This document shows, piece by piece, positions 11,263-19,881 of a DNA stretch of 64,000 nt. Position 1 is the stretch's first letter, and each line of letters starts with the position of its first letter. The stretch is taken from assembly GCA_900544375.1 (NCBI GenBank), contig UQUZ01000001.1, forward strand, positions 1-64,000, read 5' to 3'. The position numbers were made by a program, and so were the translations under genes. This DNA comes from an uncultured Oscillospiraceae bacterium. GTDB taxonomy: Bacteria > Bacillota > Clostridia > Oscillospirales > Acutalibacteraceae. Under the pieces are notes generated by a model. The model was not told the origin of the DNA and made no database searches. It saw nothing but the letters and a program-made list of their open reading frames with translations.

Positions 11263-11280
11263 GATAAATTTAGAATTCAA
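11252..11280 (-). promoter_or_regulatory. glyA promoter with extended -10
   Basis: On the minus strand, TTGAAT (11280-11275), a 17-base spacer and TATGAT (11257-11252) preceded by TGG. Spacing and sequence are close to consensus. Confidence 0.65.
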
Positions 11281-11353
11281 TGAAAAGATGCACAGGAAGG
11301 GGGCACTGCCTCTGCCATAGAACACGTCCAGGAGGAGACGCATCCCCTCTTGT

Positions 11354-12082
11354 TTAAATCAGGGCAATAAGAAGCAAGTGCACGGGATAAAAAAAATAAA
11401 AAAACCATTTACCGATTGCTCCCTTTAAAAAACGCCCCTTTTCCCCATTATAAAACAAAATAAGAACGAGTGCCAAGAAAACTCCCAGCATATATAAACA
11501 TGAAAACAGGCTGGGAGCAAAGCCACGCCCTTGCCCCAGCGCTGTAAGAAAATTTGAGCAGAAATAGAAAACCGACACAGCGGAGAAGGCGGTCGCCATC
11601 TTCCTCCGATCCTCCCGGAAGATCCATAAAGCGAGGGTGTAGAGCACTGCCGTGATGCCCCAGTCGCACCACCAGGTGGCCATGATACAGCCGAAAACCG
11701 CAACCCAACGGGATATTATATTTTGAATGTTATCATAAAACAAAATGCCTAAAAAGCAAAAAAACAACGTGAACATCACATTGAACTCTAAATTATACCA
11801 GTGGATTCCTTGAAACATGGTATATGGGAGCTGGGAAAGCAGAGCAAACAAAAGCATCCGCAGGCCGTATCTTTTTTTGCTGCGCGTATAAAAATAGCCT
11901 TCTGTAAGAAACAGGCACATGATTGGTAGCGTAATGCGGCCAAGCACATGGAAAACCTGCGCCTTCAGGTTTATAAACGGATAAAAACGCCAACCGATAT
12001 GATCAATCAGCATTGCCGCAGCAGCTATAATTTTCAATGTATCTCGATTGAGGATCTGCAAACTTTGGTTTTTATCCATCAT
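11354..12082 (-). CDS. TraX-family multi-spanning membrane protein
   Basis: About 242 residues from ATG 12082, with roughly eight hydrophobic helices. The opening LNRDTLKIIAAAAMLIDHIG and the FHVLGRITLPIMCLFLTEGY segment are typical of TraX-like acyltransferase-fold proteins; F-plasmid TraX N-acetylates pilin, but chromosomal homologues in Firmicutes have no known substrate. The start follows GGGGAAGCGC, 13 bases after the rarA stop, so the two genes are probably one transcript. A frame extended back to 12184 would overlap rarA by 90 bases and has no membrane or TraX character. Confidence 0.75.
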   Translation of the reverse strand: MMDKNQSLQILNRDTLKIIAAAAMLIDHIGWRFYPFINLKAQVFHVLGRITLPIMCLFLTEGYFYTRSKKRYGLRMLLFALLSQLPYTMFQGIHWYNLEFNVMFTLFFCFLGILFYDNIQNIISRWVAVFGCIMATWWCDWGITAVLYTLALWIFREDRRKMATAFSAVSVFYFCSNFLTALGQGRGFAPSLFSCLYMLGVFLALVLILFYNGEKGRFLKGAIGKWFFYFFYPVHLLLIALI

Positions 12083-12095
12083 GCGCTTCCCCGTT

Positions 12096-13373
12096 TTAAC
12101 CTTTTCTGCTTTTGATCTTCTCCCAATATGCCTTTGCAGCCTGTTCTGTTTTATTTTCCCCATATTCATAGTAGCGGGTTCCATTCAGCGCGTCGGGCAA
12201 ATACTGCTGCGGGAGCCAATGGTTTGGATATTCGTGGGGGTATTCATAGAACTGGCCCTTATTTGGATTATCCGCGCCGTCGTAATGCACGTTTTGCAGC
12301 GTGCGGGGGATCGGGCCGCTTTTGCCGCGCTGCACGTCATCCATCGCGCGGTTGATGCCGTCATAGGCGCTGTTGGATTTCGGCGCCGTCGCCACAAGCA
12401 CAACCGCATCCGCCAAGGGAATCCGCGCTTCCGGTAGGCCGACCTGTAAGGCCGCGTCCACCGCTGCCTTGACAATTGGAATAATCATTGGGTAGGCAAG
12501 GCCCACATCCTCACAGGCGCACACCATTAGCCTTCGCGTGGCGCTGGGCAAATCACCCGCCTCCAGCAGGCGCGCCAGATAATGCAGCGCCGCATCCGGA
12601 TCGGAGCCGCGCATGGATTTTTGAAAGGCAGAGAGGATATCGTAGTGCTCATCCCCCGCTCGGTCATAACGCAGCGCGCTGCGCTGGGAAAGCTCTTTCG
12701 CGTGCGCTAGCGTTATCACACGAGCTTCACCCGGCGCGGGCATTGGGGAGGCAAGCACACAGAGCTCTACCGCGTTGATTGATTTGCGCACATCGCCCCC
12801 ACAGGCCTGTGCAATATAGGGAATCACGCCCTCTTCCGGCACGATCCGCTCGCCGCGCTCCTCCTCCAAATAAATGAAAGCCCGCTGTACGGCGCGCTCA
12901 ATCTCCGCCGGTTCAACCACCTTAAATTCAAATACTGTGGACCGGCTGAGGATCGCGTTGTAAATATAAAAATACGGATTTTCCGTTGTGGAGGCAATCA
13001 GAGTGATTTTCCCGTTTTCAATATATTCCAGCAGGGATTGTTGCTGCTTCTTATTGAAATACTGGATCTCATCCAGATATAAAAGGATTCCATTGGGCGC
13101 AGCAAACGTATCCAGCTCCGCAACAACATCCCGGATATCCGCCGTGGAGGCGGTTGTGCCGTTGAGCCGGTGCAGGCGGCGGTTCGTCGTTCGGGCGATG
13201 ATACCTGCAAGCGTTGTTTTCCCAACGCCGGAGGGGCCATAGAAAACGAGGTTGGGCAGCTCTCCTGAAAGGATAATATTGCGCAGCGGCTTCCCCTCCC
13301 CCAAAAGATGCTTTTGGCCTACGATCTCATCAAGAGCCTGCGGACGCAGGCGGTCAGCAAGCGGTGCAGACAT
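12096..13373 (-). CDS. rarA: replication-associated recombination protein A (AAA+ ATPase)
   Basis: A 425-residue clamp-loader-like AAA+ protein of the RarA/MgsA/WRNIP1 family that acts at stalled forks. Visible motifs: PLADRLRPQALDEIVGQKHL, Walker A FYGPSGVGKTT, Walker B LLYLDEIQYF, sensor 1 STTENP, and the C-terminal tetramerisation region with HYDGADNPNKGQFYEYPHEY, a strong RarA hallmark. Start ATG 13373 follows GGAGGAATCGCC. It has its own promoter, divergent from the lipoprotein at 13589, and is followed by the TraX-like gene. Confidence 0.93.
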   Translation of the reverse strand: MSAPLADRLRPQALDEIVGQKHLLGEGKPLRNIILSGELPNLVFYGPSGVGKTTLAGIIARTTNRRLHRLNGTTASTADIRDVVAELDTFAAPNGILLYLDEIQYFNKKQQQSLLEYIENGKITLIASTTENPYFYIYNAILSRSTVFEFKVVEPAEIERAVQRAFIYLEEERGERIVPEEGVIPYIAQACGGDVRKSINAVELCVLASPMPAPGEARVITLAHAKELSQRSALRYDRAGDEHYDILSAFQKSMRGSDPDAALHYLARLLEAGDLPSATRRLMVCACEDVGLAYPMIIPIVKAAVDAALQVGLPEARIPLADAVVLVATAPKSNSAYDGINRAMDDVQRGKSGPIPRTLQNVHYDGADNPNKGQFYEYPHEYPNHWLPQQYLPDALNGTRYYEYGENKTEQAAKAYWEKIKSRKG

Positions 13374-13406
13374 GGCGATTCCTCCTCAATCGGGATTTGT
13401 TTCTTC

Positions 13407-13435
13407 AGTATACGAGATTCTGGCCCACAATGCAA
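13407..13435 (-). promoter_or_regulatory. rarA promoter
   Basis: On the minus strand, TTGCAT (13435-13430), a 17-base spacer and TATACT (13412-13407), 34 bases before the rarA start. Confidence 0.6.
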
Positions 13436-13528
13436 GTTGGCAAATTTTCTCATTTTTTTACATACGAATTTCATAAAAATAAGAGAGTTTGAATCGCTTC
13501 TTCGTGAAATCTTTTTTCTTTTAGATAA

Positions 13529-13557
13529 TTGACGGCTTGCAGTTTTTAGCGTATGCT
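13529..13557 (+). promoter_or_regulatory. promoter of the lipoprotein gene
   Basis: TTGACG (13529-13534), a 17-base spacer and TATGCT (13552-13557), with AAAGGGG and ATG following. It is divergent from the rarA promoter about 100 bases away. Confidence 0.6.
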
Positions 13558-13588
13558 GACTACAGCCTATTGAAAGGGGTCACATCAT

Positions 13589-14491
13589 ATGAAAACAAAG
13601 CTTACAAAACTCTTCTCCCTGCTTATGGCAGGCGCCTTGGTGCTCTCTTTGGCCGCCTGTAGTGGTGCGGGGGATGATGCAAATACCACCGGCGCAGAGG
13701 AATCCAACCAGGCGCCGAACGCCAGCGAAACGTTTCCACCTGCAAGCGATGAATCCAAAAATCCGTCGGATAGCACCGCAGAGCCCGGTGTATCAGATGC
13801 ATCTGATACCGGCAGCAACGCCTCCACACAGAAGACGAGCGACGCGGGCACCACCAAACCTGCGGACAACCAGCAGAAGCCGGATAACAATGCATCGAAA
13901 GCGCCTAACGGCGTAAATGAAATCGTCAGCTATTATAATACGGCGGTTAAGAAGATTGCAAAAGTATCAGGTACCTATTCGCGCAAAATTACGAGCGGAA
14001 GCGTAACGGGCGGCGTTAATTTGAATTTGGTAGAGCAAAAATATGCAACAGTTATCAACCGCAATAACACGGCATTGACTGGCACAGAAGCAACGCTGAA
14101 GGGTCTGTCCGCTTCGGATGTTGCCAGTGCATCTTGCAAAGAAAACGGAAATAATTATGTGTTTACAATATCCCTGAAAAACAAATCTGGAAAGGATTCT
14201 TCAATCAAACATGGAGCCGGCGGATATCTGTATTTTGCTGAATTAAGCGAAATAGAGAAAGCAGTTTACGATATTGGGGTGGTTCTCGGCGTAAAGGGAA
14301 TCAAGGTATCTACTGCTAATTTGACGCTTTCAAACGGTAAGCTAACGGTAACCAGCGATAAAACCAGTGGTAAAATCAGCAAGGCCACTTTGACCCTTAC
14401 TGAAGATGTGGATGCAACTGCCTCATATCTGTTTTTGAAACCAGCGGCAAAACTGAGTGTTAATTTTACTGTGAATTATACGGTCTCATAA
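13589..14491 (+). CDS. secreted lipoprotein of unknown function
   Basis: 300 residues. The signal KLFSLLMAGALVLSLAACSG gives lipobox LAAC with Cys24 as the lipidated residue. Residues about 25-110 are a low-complexity Ser/Thr/Asn/Ala/Asp linker, probably spanning the wall. The remaining 190 residues are beta-rich with repeated Ser/Thr/Lys-Gly patterns (SDKTSGKISKATLTLTEDVD) and no family that I recognise. The linker also gives long false frames on the other strand. The gene is monocistronic, with its own promoter and a 17-bp-stem terminator. It is expected on the outer face of the cytoplasmic membrane. Confidence 0.75.
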   Translation: MKTKLTKLFSLLMAGALVLSLAACSGAGDDANTTGAEESNQAPNASETFPPASDESKNPSDSTAEPGVSDASDTGSNASTQKTSDAGTTKPADNQQKPDNNASKAPNGVNEIVSYYNTAVKKIAKVSGTYSRKITSGSVTGGVNLNLVEQKYATVINRNNTALTGTEATLKGLSASDVASASCKENGNNYVFTISLKNKSGKDSSIKHGAGGYLYFAELSEIEKAVYDIGVVLGVKGIKVSTANLTLSNGKLTVTSDKTSGKISKATLTLTEDVDATASYLFLKPAAKLSVNFTVNYTVS

Positions 14492-14505
14492 AATTCTTCG
14501 AATAA

Positions 14506-14545
14506 AAAATCCCGGGTATGATTGATCGATCATACCCGGGATTTT
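14506..14545. terminator. bidirectional terminator
   Basis: A perfect 17-bp stem (14506-14522 with 14529-14545; AAAATCCCGGGTATGAT) and a 6-base loop, between the convergent lipoprotein and FAD-oxidoreductase genes. Confidence 0.85.
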
Positions 14546-14603
14546 ATCTTTTTCATCTCCCGATCATATTTCTTTTTCGCACAGCCGGTTAAAATGAGCA
14601 GCA

Positions 14604-16043
14604 TTACATCCCTAATTTTTTCGCAATATCCCTTGCCACAACAATGCCTGTCACGCTTGCCTGCATCAAGCCGCGCGTGATTCCCGCGCCGTCGCCGATC
14701 GCGTAAAAATTTTCGACTGCTGTTTCAAAATTCTGATCTACCGCCAGCTTGGAGGAATAAAATTTTACCTCCACGCCATAGAGAAGCGTATTCTTGGAGT
14801 AAAGCCCCGGGGCAACATTGTTAAATGCACGCAATGCCTCGATGATGCTGGTCAGATGGCGATGCGGCAACACAAAGGACAAATCGCCCGGCACGGCTGT
14901 CGTCAGGGTTGCCCGGGTTGTTGATTTACGCAGGCGGGATTCATCCGTCCGGCGGCCCATCAGCAGGTCGCCCAAGCGCTGCACCATAATCCCGCCGCCG
15001 GTGAGCATATTCCCAAGCTGCGCGATATACCGCCCATATTCAATAGGCTGGTTAAACGGCTCCGTGAAGGAGGTCGAAACGAGCATGGCAAAATTTGTGT
15101 TCTCCGTATGGGAGGCCTCGTCCGCATAGCTGTGCCCGTTGACAACAGCGATACTCTGGTTAAAGGTGTTATGAAAGCCCGGATTATAATGCTCTTCGCT
15201 GACGATTCCACCGGGATTCATGCAGAAGGTGCGCACCTTATTTTCGAACGTGTCGGAATAATAGACCATTTTTGCCTCATAAAGATGCTTTGTCAGATTA
15301 TCCATTACAGAATTCGGCACCTCAACGCGCACGCCGATATCCACCTCATTGTTGCGCGTGGAAATATCATGCTCATGCGCGATGCCTGCCAGCCATTCCG
15401 CACCGCCGCGCCCAGGGGCAGCTACCACATAATGGGCGGAAATATCCTGCGCATTACCGTCTTTATCCGTCAGGCGCGCGCCAGTCACAATACCGTTCTG
15501 GTTGATGATGGGATCGGCATGCGTACGCTCCAGGAAGGTAAATCCGCTAATCTTCCTCAAATGGTCATACATAGCCTTAAGCACTTCATAGGAATACTCT
15601 GTGCCCATATGGCGCACCGGGCAACGCACGAGGTGAATATTGTATTTGCTGCACTCATATGCAATCTCATCGGATTTTTTATCATTGAGGCCAAACACCT
15701 CTTTCGGCGCGCCGAAATCGAGATACATTGAATCTGCATAGTGGATTAATGTGCGCACTTCGTCCACGGAGAGATAATTGACAAGATTGCCGCCGACTTC
15801 TTCTGAAAGGGAAAGTTTTCCATCCGAAAATGCGCCTGCGCCCGCCCAGCCGCTCATAATGTTGCAAGGATTGCAGCGCACGCACACGCCATGTTTACGC
15901 GCGGGGCAGCGCCTGTGCTCAATATTGATACCTTCATCCACAACCAACACACGCAGCGTTTCAGGGGCGTGCTTATAAAGCTCCAACGCGGTAAAAATAC
16001 CGGCTGGGCCTGCGCCGATAATGACAACGTCATAATGTTTCAT
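14604..16043 (-). CDS. FAD-dependent dehydrogenase, COG2509 type
   Basis: A 479-residue flavoprotein. The N-terminal Rossmann dinucleotide motif is VVIIGAGPAGIFTALELY, followed by the Cys-rich CPARKHGVCVRCNPC segment and GWAGAGAFSDGKLSL, typical of the uncharacterised COG2509 oxidoreductases of Firmicutes. Near the C-terminus, FYAIGDGAGITRGLMQASVT is the second FAD-contacting motif. Substrate and partner are unknown; the Cys pattern suggests redox chemistry or cluster binding. The start is set at ATG 16043 (MKHYDVVIIGAG), because the 18 codons upstream of it are not family-like; the ribosome site is weak. It is monocistronic. Confidence 0.8.
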   Translation of the reverse strand: MKHYDVVIIGAGPAGIFTALELYKHAPETLRVLVVDEGINIEHRRCPARKHGVCVRCNPCNIMSGWAGAGAFSDGKLSLSEEVGGNLVNYLSVDEVRTLIHYADSMYLDFGAPKEVFGLNDKKSDEIAYECSKYNIHLVRCPVRHMGTEYSYEVLKAMYDHLRKISGFTFLERTHADPIINQNGIVTGARLTDKDGNAQDISAHYVVAAPGRGGAEWLAGIAHEHDISTRNNEVDIGVRVEVPNSVMDNLTKHLYEAKMVYYSDTFENKVRTFCMNPGGIVSEEHYNPGFHNTFNQSIAVVNGHSYADEASHTENTNFAMLVSTSFTEPFNQPIEYGRYIAQLGNMLTGGGIMVQRLGDLLMGRRTDESRLRKSTTRATLTTAVPGDLSFVLPHRHLTSIIEALRAFNNVAPGLYSKNTLLYGVEVKFYSSKLAVDQNFETAVENFYAIGDGAGITRGLMQASVTGIVVARDIAKKLGM

Positions 16044-16321
16044 GATAACGATCTTCCACTCCAAAGCCTTTCGGCTATAATTTGGTTCTCCGCACAAAAG
16101 AAAGCACGAATAAAACCATATTATTATAGCATTTTATAAAACGCCCTGCAAGTGGTTAAACTAAGTTCCAATTTTGACCTGTGTGTTTTATTTTTCTTAA
16201 AACGCATTAACCACATAATATTTCATATCTTTCTCCCTCCTTCAGCCATAAAAAATAACCGCTGGGCCAACTGCGCTTCATAATAAAAAGATTTTGTTAC
16301 TCGCTTCGCCCCATAATAAAA

Positions 16322-16355
16322 AATCCGGCCGCCATGTTGATATGGCAGCCGGATT
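16322..16355 (-). terminator. serA terminator
   Basis: AATCCGGC (16322-16329) pairs with GCCGGATT (16348-16355), with an inner GCCAT/ATGGC pairing. On the minus strand it is followed by TTTTTTATTATGG. The rest of 16044-16367 holds no gene. Confidence 0.7.
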
Positions 16356-16367
16356 GAAAATTTTTAA

Positions 16368-17534
16368 TCAGCGGATTACACGGACACGGACAATCCCTTC
16401 GATCGCACTAAGAGCCGCAAGCGTATCGTCTCCAATCGCATCGTTCGTATCGATCACGGTATAGGCAAATGCCTTTTTGGATTTGTTGATCATGTTATCA
16501 ATGTTCACATTTTTCTCCGTCAGCGTTGCCGTAATCTGATTAAGCATACTCGGCACGTTTTTATGGATTAAGCAAATCCGCGTATCCGCGCTGCGGGGGA
16601 GCACCACATTCGGCAAATTGACGGAATTGCGGATGACGCCTTCCTCCAGATAATCCTTAAGCTCATCCGCTGCCATTGCCGCGCAGTTATCCTCTGATTC
16701 CGGCGTAGATGCGCCAAGATGCGGAATCGCGATTACGCCGCTCTCACCGATCAGCTCATCTGAGGGGAAATCGGTTGCATAAGCCGCCACTTTGCCATTT
16801 TGGAGAGCTTCCAGGATATCCTTAGAATTGACCAGGTCGCCACGCGCAAAATTGACGATGCGCACGCCGTCCTTCATTTTCGCAATCGATGCTTTGCTGA
16901 CAAGACCACGAGTCTCCTCCGTCAGGGGAACATGCACGGTAATATAATCGCTTTTTGCAAAAATATCATCCAGGCTTGTGGCATGCTTAATATCACGGGA
17001 CAGGCTCCACGCGGCGTCTACAGAGAGATAGGGATCATAGCCATATACCTGCATGCCTAAGCTCTTTGCTGCATTTGCAACCAAAATTCCGATTGCGCCA
17101 AGGCCGACAACACCCAGCGTTTTGCCCTTAATCTCCGGGCCGGTAAAGGCCGATTTTCCTTTTTCGACCAGCTTGCCGACCGCATCGCCTTCGCCTTTCA
17201 GCGTTTTACACCAATCAATCGCAGGCACGATCTTGCGGGAGGTGAGCAGCAGGGCACAGAGCACGAGCTCCTTTACCGCGTTGGCATTCGCGCCAGGCGT
17301 GTTGAAAACCACAATGCCTTGTTCGCTACAGGCATCCACTGGGATATTGTTAACGCCTGCGCCTGCACGGGCAATTGCCACCGTTTTTTGATCGAGCTCC
17401 ATCTCATGCATGGAAGCCGAACGAACCATAATCGCATCCGGCTGCGCAATTTCATTGCCATGCGTGTATTGCTCCGCTGGCAGCCGATCAAGGCCTGTGG
17501 CGGAAATTTTATTTAATGTGAGAATTTGATACAT
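16368..17534 (-). CDS. serA: D-3-phosphoglycerate dehydrogenase
   Basis: The first step of serine synthesis: oxidation of 3-phosphoglycerate with NAD+. The 388-residue chain has the D-2-hydroxyacid dehydrogenase fold: NNIPVDACSEQGIVVFNTPG, the nucleotide motif GKTLGVVGLGAIGILVANAA, the catalytic-site HLGASTPESEDNCA, and a short C-terminal ACT domain (RICLIHKNVPSMLNQITATL) that may mediate serine feedback. It lies 39 bases downstream of serC, so serC-serA is one transcript, ending at the terminator at 16322. Length matches the short SerA type of many anaerobes. Confidence 0.93.
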   Translation of the reverse strand: MYQILTLNKISATGLDRLPAEQYTHGNEIAQPDAIMVRSASMHEMELDQKTVAIARAGAGVNNIPVDACSEQGIVVFNTPGANANAVKELVLCALLLTSRKIVPAIDWCKTLKGEGDAVGKLVEKGKSAFTGPEIKGKTLGVVGLGAIGILVANAAKSLGMQVYGYDPYLSVDAAWSLSRDIKHATSLDDIFAKSDYITVHVPLTEETRGLVSKASIAKMKDGVRIVNFARGDLVNSKDILEALQNGKVAAYATDFPSDELIGESGVIAIPHLGASTPESEDNCAAMAADELKDYLEEGVIRNSVNLPNVVLPRSADTRICLIHKNVPSMLNQITATLTEKNVNIDNMINKSKKAFAYTVIDTNDAIGDDTLAALSAIEGIVRVRVIR

Positions 17535-17573
17535 GATAATTTCCCGCTTTCTGCTAGACTAAAATTTATTTCA

Positions 17574-18656
17574 TTACGCATTTTCTGATTCGAATTTCTT
17601 CATAAACGCAACCAATTTTTCCACGCCCTCAATTGGCATTGCGTTATAGATTGACGCACGCATACCGCCAACCGTGCGATGACCCTTTAAGTTGACAAAA
17701 CCAGCGGCAGTTGCCTCCTTGATGAATTTTGCGTTAAGTTCGTCGCTATCCGTCACAAAGGGGACATTCATCAGGGAGCGATCCTCCGGCACAACCGTGC
17801 CGCGGAACATCTTGCTCTCATCCAGGAAATCATAGAGGATTTTTGCTTTTTTGACGTTGCGCTCCCTCATTGCCTCCAGGCCGCCAATGGATTTGATCCA
17901 TTCCAACACCAGCTTACAGATATAAATTGTATAGCAAGGGGGCGTATTGTACATCGAGCCGTTATCTGCATGCACCTTATAATCAAGCATCGTGGGCGTG
18001 ATGTCGCGCGCGTTTCCGATCAAATCCTCACGGACGATTACGATTGTCAGGCCTGCGGGCGCCACATTTTTCTGTGCGCCGCCGTAAACCATGCCGAATT
18101 TTGTAACATCCAGCGGCTCAGAAAGGAAGCAGGAAGAGATATCCGCCACCAACGGTACGTCGCCTGTCTCCGGCAGATCATGATAAACTGTGCCATAGAT
18201 CGTATTATTCATGCAGATATAGAAATAATCCGCATCCGGCGTGAAATCTGCTTTGTCGAGCTTTGGGATGTAAGAAAAGGTTTTATCCTTTGATGAGGCA
18301 ACAATATGTGCATCGCCATATTTGCAGGCCTCTTGATAGGCCTTATTTGCCCACTGGCCGGTGACAACATAATCCGCCTTGCCGCTGCCATTCATCAAAT
18401 TGAGCGGGATTGCAGCAAACTGAGTAGACGCGCCGCCCTGTAAAAAAAGCACCTTATAATTTTCCGGGATATTCATCAACTCGCGCAGTAGGCTTTCCGC
18501 GCTACGGATAATTCCCTCATATTCTTTTGAACGGTGGGACATCTCCATAACGGACTGCCCACAGCCCTCATAATCGAGCATTTCATCGGCTGCTTTGCGC
18601 AGCACTTCCTCCGGCAGCATGGACGGGCCGGCAGAAAAATTGTAAACTCTGGACAT
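17574..18656 (-). CDS. serC: phosphoserine aminotransferase
   Basis: The second step of serine synthesis: transfer of an amino group from glutamate to 3-phosphohydroxypyruvate, PLP-dependent. It opens with VYNFSAGPSMLPEEVLRKAA and has QGGASTQFAAIPLNL; the PLP lysine lies in YGGAQKNVAPAGLTIVIVRE. The C-terminal GHRTVGGMRASIYNAMP is a SerC hallmark. The 360-residue length is normal. GGAGGTAATGAAAGA precedes ATG. It is the first gene of the serC-serA operon, and with glyA nearby the window holds much of serine/glycine metabolism, lacking only serB. Confidence 0.94.
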   Translation of the reverse strand: MSRVYNFSAGPSMLPEEVLRKAADEMLDYEGCGQSVMEMSHRSKEYEGIIRSAESLLRELMNIPENYKVLFLQGGASTQFAAIPLNLMNGSGKADYVVTGQWANKAYQEACKYGDAHIVASSKDKTFSYIPKLDKADFTPDADYFYICMNNTIYGTVYHDLPETGDVPLVADISSCFLSEPLDVTKFGMVYGGAQKNVAPAGLTIVIVREDLIGNARDITPTMLDYKVHADNGSMYNTPPCYTIYICKLVLEWIKSIGGLEAMRERNVKKAKILYDFLDESKMFRGTVVPEDRSLMNVPFVTDSDELNAKFIKEATAAGFVNLKGHRTVGGMRASIYNAMPIEGVEKLVAFMKKFESENA

Positions 18657-18698
18657 TCTTTCATTACCTCCACTGATTCATATGCGTGATTGCCTTCT

Positions 18699-18728
18699 AT
18701 TATATCGATACCAGCGTTAGAAAGTCAA
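18699..18728 (-). promoter_or_regulatory. serC-serA promoter
   Basis: On the minus strand, TTGACT (18728-18723), an 18-base spacer and TATAAT (18704-18699), about 43 bases before serC. The rest of the gap to 18940 is very AT-rich with no gene visible. Confidence 0.65.
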
Positions 18729-18946
18729 TAGATTGATAATTTTTTAACAACTATTTTTTAAAAAAATTTGTTTTTGTCTAAAACTTGTCCATATTTTTAA
18801 CAATAAATTAAATAAAGTTGCCTTTCATTTTTTATCTCTGTTGCTCTATGTTACCGCCCAATTTTTCATTATAAAAATTTAGAAAAATTGGTTTTCATAC
18901 TAAAAAGCCCTTTATTTTCTATGTAAGCGCTTCTCTTTTCAAAAAC

Positions 18947-18976
18947 AGAAAGCCAGAGTTTTAACTCTGGCTTTCT
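18947..18976 (-). terminator. terminator of the rpmH-khpB cluster
   Basis: AGAAAGCCAGAG / CTCTGGCTTTCT, a 12-bp stem with a 6-base loop, downstream of the khpB stop. On the minus strand it is followed by GTTTTTG. Confidence 0.75.
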
Positions 18977-19000
18977 TTCACATATCTAAACGATTTCTTT

Positions 19001-19843
19001 TTATTCGCTTTTTGGCTCAATTTTTCCATAGAGAGGAGCCGCCCCTACATCCCGATGCGGAGCACGGGAAGGGGATGGCTGGTTCTTCTCTCTAGATGAA
19101 TGATTGTTAAAATCCCGTTTTGGGCCTTTTGTATCACGCCCACGGCCGCCACGGTTATTATGATACCCCCCGCGACCACGATTCTGATTACCACCGTGCG
19201 TGGGTTTTACACCTTCTTCAAGAGAAATAACCACTCTGCGATCGCTATCTGATCCGATCGAATGGGATTTGACGCCTTCAATCTCCTGGATTTCCGTATG
19301 AATCACGCGGCGTTCATAAGGATTCATTGGCTCTAATACAACATTACGGCCGTATTTCAACACTTGGCTTGCGCTTTTACGGGCAAGGCCGCGCAGTGTT
19401 TCATCCCGTTTCTCTCGATAATCGCCCACATTTAGGGAAACACGGATATATTCCTCTGTACCACGATTGGCGACCAAGCTTGTCAGGTATTGCAGTGCAT
19501 CGAGCGTTTCTCCCCGGCGGCCAATGATGGCGCCATGATTTTCGCCGCATTCCAGATCAAGCCTATAATGGCCATCTTCCTGTATTTCCTTTACCGTTAC
19601 ATCCGGGATGCCCATTCCGTCCAGAACACGTGTGAGATAATCGATTGCTTTCCCCGCTGGAGACTCTTCATAGGACGCTCGTACTTTTGCAGGCGCGCCT
19701 CCAAAAAGCCCAAAGGTTTTCTTCACTGGCATTTCCAGTACTTCGATCTTTACCTCGACATCCTCCGGCGCTGCAAGCTCTGCAACTGCTCTTGCCCGCG
19801 CCTCTTCAATCGTGACGCCTGTGCAGATTGCCTCTTTTAACAT
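19001..19843 (-). CDS. khpB: RNA-binding protein KhpB (Jag/EloR, SpoIIIJ-associated)
   Basis: About 280 residues: an N-terminal Jag domain (KKTFGLFGGAPAKVRASY), a KH domain with GRRGETLDALQYLTSLVANR, an R3H domain (MNPYERRVIHTEIQEIEGV...SIGSDSDRRVVI), then a roughly 65-residue Gly/Arg/Asn-rich tail (NQNRGRGGYHNNRGGRGRD) that is not part of the usual protein. In Firmicutes, KhpB partners KhpA to bind RNA and tune cell elongation and division. It follows yidC by 38 bases, the classical spoIIIJ-jag arrangement. The start is ATG 19843 (MLKEAICTG); a GTG four codons earlier is an alternative. Confidence 0.92.
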   Translation of the reverse strand: MLKEAICTGVTIEEARARAVAELAAPEDVEVKIEVLEMPVKKTFGLFGGAPAKVRASYEESPAGKAIDYLTRVLDGMGIPDVTVKEIQEDGHYRLDLECGENHGAIIGRRGETLDALQYLTSLVANRGTEEYIRVSLNVGDYREKRDETLRGLARKSASQVLKYGRNVVLEPMNPYERRVIHTEIQEIEGVKSHSIGSDSDRRVVISLEEGVKPTHGGNQNRGRGGYHNNRGGRGRDTKGPKRDFNNHSSREKNQPSPSRAPHRDVGAAPLYGKIEPKSE

Positions 19844-19881
19844 GTCCTTCACCACCTGTTATCGTTATGAACCGGCGCGCA

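Noticed and set aside
11100..11280. Glycine, THF or ZTP riboswitch ahead of glyA
   Set aside because: None of the conserved core sequences of these classes that I know is present; the leader instead matches the local repeat family.
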